The notes under the pieces are model-generated. The model had not been told where the DNA came from. It was given only the letters and a program-made list of their open reading frames with translations, and did not search any database. Shown piece by piece: positions 62,048 through 64,000 of a stretch of DNA of 64,000 nucleotides (the stretch's first letter is position 1; every line of letters begins with the position of its first letter). This DNA comes from Rickettsiales bacterium (GTDB lineage Bacteria > Pseudomonadota > Alphaproteobacteria > Rickettsiales > JABCZZ01): positions 514,516 through 578,515 of the forward strand of contig DASTXE010000003.1 of NCBI GenBank assembly GCA_035765535.1, in the 5' to 3' direction. A program made the position numbers and the translations under genes.

Positions 62048-63187
62048 ATGCGAAAAACAGCGGAACTACCCTTACATGGCGGCAAAGCGCCTCCGTGGCT
62101 CTTTAACCGTATGGTCGAGATGGCCGGAGCCATCAGCACGCTGATCGTGCGTGACCAGGGGCCTCAGGAGTTGCTGCGCCGCCTTTCCGACCCTTTCTGG
62201 TTTCAGGCTTTCGGTTGCGTCTTGGGGTTTGACTGGCATTCGAGCGGTGTCACCACCACCGTGTGCGGAGCGCTAAAAGAAGCCACGAAGAAATATGGCG
62301 GTGACATGGGGATTGCCGTCTGCGGCGGCAAAGGTGCCACCAGCCGCAAAACCCCCGGAGATATCGAACAGGCTTGTCGTAAGATCGGTGCCGATGCCGC
62401 GCCTTTTATCTATGCGAGCAAATTATCCGCCAAAGTGGATAACACCGCCATTCAGGATGGCTATCAGCTATACCATCATGTGTTTTTATTTGTACCGGGT
62501 GAAAACAACTGGTGCGTCGTTCAGCAGGGAATGAACGAGCGTAATCGCTATGCGCGGCGTTATCATTGGCTGGCCGAGCAGATGCAGGATTTCGTGATCG
62601 AGCCGCATGCTGCAATCGCCTGCGACACGCGCGAAAACTCACTTAACCTCGTCGCACGCGAAGGCATAGCCCATCAGCAGGCCATTCTGCGTCTGGGACG
62701 TGAGCATCCAGATCGTATCTTGAAAGAAATTCGGCCACTGCTCACCGATAAGCCCCTCCCGCTGTTCGACCGATTCGAGAGCAACAGCGCCGCTTTCCAG
62801 CCGGATTACTATCTGCCGCATCGCCATACACTAACGACAGCCAATATCAGTCCTGATGCGCTTAAGAAAGTGCTGCTCAAAACCTATGAGCGGCAGGCGC
62901 CTGAATTTGAGCAATTGCTCGGCGAACCGGGGATAGGCACTCAGGCAATGCGTTCACTGAGCCTGATTGCGGAAGTGGTGTACAATGCACCGGCCAGCCA
63001 CCGTGACCCGGCGGCCTATAGCTTCGCCCATGGAGGCAAGGACGGTCATCCTTACGAGGTCAATCGCGAACTGTATGACGCTAATCTCGCTAGGCTGCGT
63101 GAAACTATCAACCAGGCGAAGATCGGTGTGTTCGATAAGACGAAAGCACTGCAATCGCTTGCGGAATTTACTGAAAGATTGCATTAG
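62048..63187 (+). CDS. DUF763-family protein
   Basis: A 379-residue soluble protein. It opens MRKTAELPLHGGKAPPWLFNRMVEMA and has RLSDPFWFQAFGCVLGFDWHSSGVTTTVCGALKE, the strongly conserved DUF763 signature. Later parts include NTAIQDGYQLYHHVFLF and QQGMNERNRYARRYHW. The family is spread over archaea and some bacteria and is uncharacterised. Start 62048 fits the family N-terminus; the frame from 62030 adds six residues without support. It ends 1 nt from a convergent permease gene. Confidence 0.88.
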   Translation: MRKTAELPLHGGKAPPWLFNRMVEMAGAISTLIVRDQGPQELLRRLSDPFWFQAFGCVLGFDWHSSGVTTTVCGALKEATKKYGGDMGIAVCGGKGATSRKTPGDIEQACRKIGADAAPFIYASKLSAKVDNTAIQDGYQLYHHVFLFVPGENNWCVVQQGMNERNRYARRYHWLAEQMQDFVIEPHAAIACDTRENSLNLVAREGIAHQQAILRLGREHPDRILKEIRPLLTDKPLPLFDRFESNSAAFQPDYYLPHRHTLTTANISPDALKKVLLKTYERQAPEFEQLLGEPGIGTQAMRSLSLIAEVVYNAPASHRDPAAYSFAHGGKDGHPYEVNRELYDANLARLRETINQAKIGVFDKTKALQSLAEFTERLH

Positions 63188-63188
63188 C

Positions 63189-64000
63189 CTAAATCAAATG
63201 CTGCGAAGTCAGCTCATCTTTCAAATAAGCATAATAAATCGGTGCGGCGAGTAATCCCGGCAGCCCGAACGCGGCCTCCATGACCAGCATGGCCAGCAGG
63301 ATCTCCCAGGCATGTGCTTTGATCTGGGTGCCGATAATATGCGCGTTGAAGAAATATTCCAGCTTATGAATACAGATCAGAAAAATGAGCGCGGCAAGGG
63401 CATCCGCAGGGGAGACACTGAGCGCAATCAGCAGGATGATGCTGTTAGAAATCAGATTACCGGCGACGGGAAGCAATCCGACAATAAAAGTGATGATCAG
63501 GATAGTTTTGGTGAACGGCAGGGAATGGCCGATCAGGGGTAAGATCACGACCAGGAAAATACCGGTCAGCAGCGTATTGATCGCCGATATTTTTGCTTGT
63601 GAGAATACCACATTGCGAAATGCGCCTGCCAGGCACGATACTCTGTCCTTCAGAGGTTCACCCAGTACTCCCTCACTACGGGCAGGGGGATGGATCGCAA
63701 TCAGGCCGCCGATCACCATGCCCAGCACAATATGCACCAGAAATGTGCCGACGCTTTTGCCCCACATGCTGACATAGTCGGCGTTATGGCGCAGCCAGTC
63801 GGAAATGGTGGCCTGCCAGTCCCTCAGATCCACAGGGAGGTAATTCTGGATAGTGGCGGGCAGGTAATTGCGTGTGGTGCCAACCGTATCGGCCATGCGC
63901 TGCATCAGCATCTCAAAGCTTTCCTGTCCTTTGGACAAGGAAGAGAGCAGGGAAAGAATCCCCGCCAGGAATAGCCCAAGCACCAGTATGCCGATCACGG
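63189..64000 (-). CDS. AI-2E family transporter, C-terminal part (cut by window end)
   Basis: At least 269 residues of a PerM/YdiK-type permease, with the N-terminus beyond the window. Helices include FLVHIVLGMVIGGLIAI, INTLLTGIFLVVILPLIG, ILIITFIVGLLPVAGNLISNSIILLIAL (the conserved P(V/A)xG region) and ALIFLICIHKLEYFFNAHIIG, LLAMLVMEAAFGLPGLLAAPIYYAYLK. The family includes putative AI-2 exporters and Na+/H+ antiporters; which applies here is unknown. The mid-part EGVLGEPLKDRVS is hydrophilic. It is convergent with DUF763. Confidence 0.85.
   Translation of the reverse strand, partial: VIGILVLGLFLAGILSLLSSLSKGQESFEMLMQRMADTVGTTRNYLPATIQNYLPVDLRDWQATISDWLRHNADYVSMWGKSVGTFLVHIVLGMVIGGLIAIHPPARSEGVLGEPLKDRVSCLAGAFRNVVFSQAKISAINTLLTGIFLVVILPLIGHSLPFTKTILIITFIVGLLPVAGNLISNSIILLIALSVSPADALAALIFLICIHKLEYFFNAHIIGTQIKAHAWEILLAMLVMEAAFGLPGLLAAPIYYAYLKDELTSQHLI

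Noticed and set aside
1..64000. GGAAC-N16/17-CGTT general-stress (EcfG-type) promoters upstream of the stress genes
   Set aside because: I looked in the gaps before the DUF4142, GWFGD-repeat, hsp20, KGG, catalase and SDR genes and saw no convincing match by eye.
1..64000. tRNA, rRNA, insertion sequences or integrase genes
   Set aside because: No tRNA-like cloverleaf arms with a T-loop signature, no rRNA stretch and no transposase or integrase motif were recognised.

Overview
The window looks like chromosome from a free-living, motile alphaproteobacterium with a fairly balanced base composition. The pointers are the DUF2336 protein, the cheA-W-Y-Z-Y-B-R order with CheZ and a hybrid CheA, the fused LplT-Aas lipid-recycling protein, fabI-pta-ackA behind FNR/FixK-type sites, and several small stress proteins (DUF4142, DUF6496, KGG) typical of that class. 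Genus cannot be read from the sequence. No rRNA, tRNA, CRISPR array, insertion sequence or prophage gene was seen. The region is dense, with many 1-4 nt overlaps.

Layout. 1-7.4 kb holds small secreted or stress proteins (two DUF4142 paralogues, a Gly/Thr/Ser-rich secreted protein, a protein with four 25-residue GWFGD repeats, DUF6496, an outer-membrane barrel) and a FadN-like beta-oxidation protein whose hydratase domain looks degenerate. 7.7-9.5 kb is a PAS-GAF histidine kinase. 9.7-19.7 kb is housekeeping metabolism: ettA, acnA, then an aldo/keto reductase - old yellow enzyme - LplT/Aas run. 19.7-23.7 kb (minus strand) is a run of hsp20, hdeD-like, fabI, pta and ackA. It diverges from a tandem UspA gene, and the 168-bp gap carries three FNR/FixK-like boxes, two of them about 41 bp upstream of recognisable -10 elements. 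24.7-38.3 kb is signalling: two divergent hybrid kinases, a response regulator, DUF2336, the full chemotaxis operon and a convergent lone receiver. 38.4-40.4 kb holds two murein enzymes, one behind a fourth FNR-like box.

40.4-45.6 kb is the most interesting stretch: a class II glutamine amidotransferase (TTG start exposing Cys2), an N-acetylglutaminylglutamine-amidotransferase-like AsnB protein and a GCS2 carboxylate-amine ligase. They form one plus-strand unit ending at a strong terminator and lie divergent from an MscS channel. This resembles an osmolyte-dipeptide (NAGGN-type) locus in which the usual ATP-grasp synthetase is replaced by a GCS2 ligase, possibly an undescribed gamma-glutamyl or peptide-amide pathway.

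45.6-54.1 kb holds two unrelated kinds of desaturase-like di-iron protein, a YHYH protein, an ArsR-SRPBCC-DHFR-like operon with a long inverted repeat at its start codon, a radical SAM protein, and a pilin-like protein translationally coupled to a secreted glycosidase. 54.3-64 kb is another stress region: PRTase plus erythromycin-esterase-like protein, manganese catalase next to the Mn transporter mntH, KGG and other tiny proteins, a Tat-targeted short-chain dehydrogenase, DUF763, and an AI-2E-family permease cut by the window end.

Taken together, the genes suggest a bacterium equipped for oxygen limitation, oxidative and osmotic stress, and envelope remodelling. Three genes without a ribosome binding site have a -10 hexamer 5-6 nt before the start codon, which suggests leaderless mRNAs. 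All functions are inferred from reading the sequence; no database search was run.
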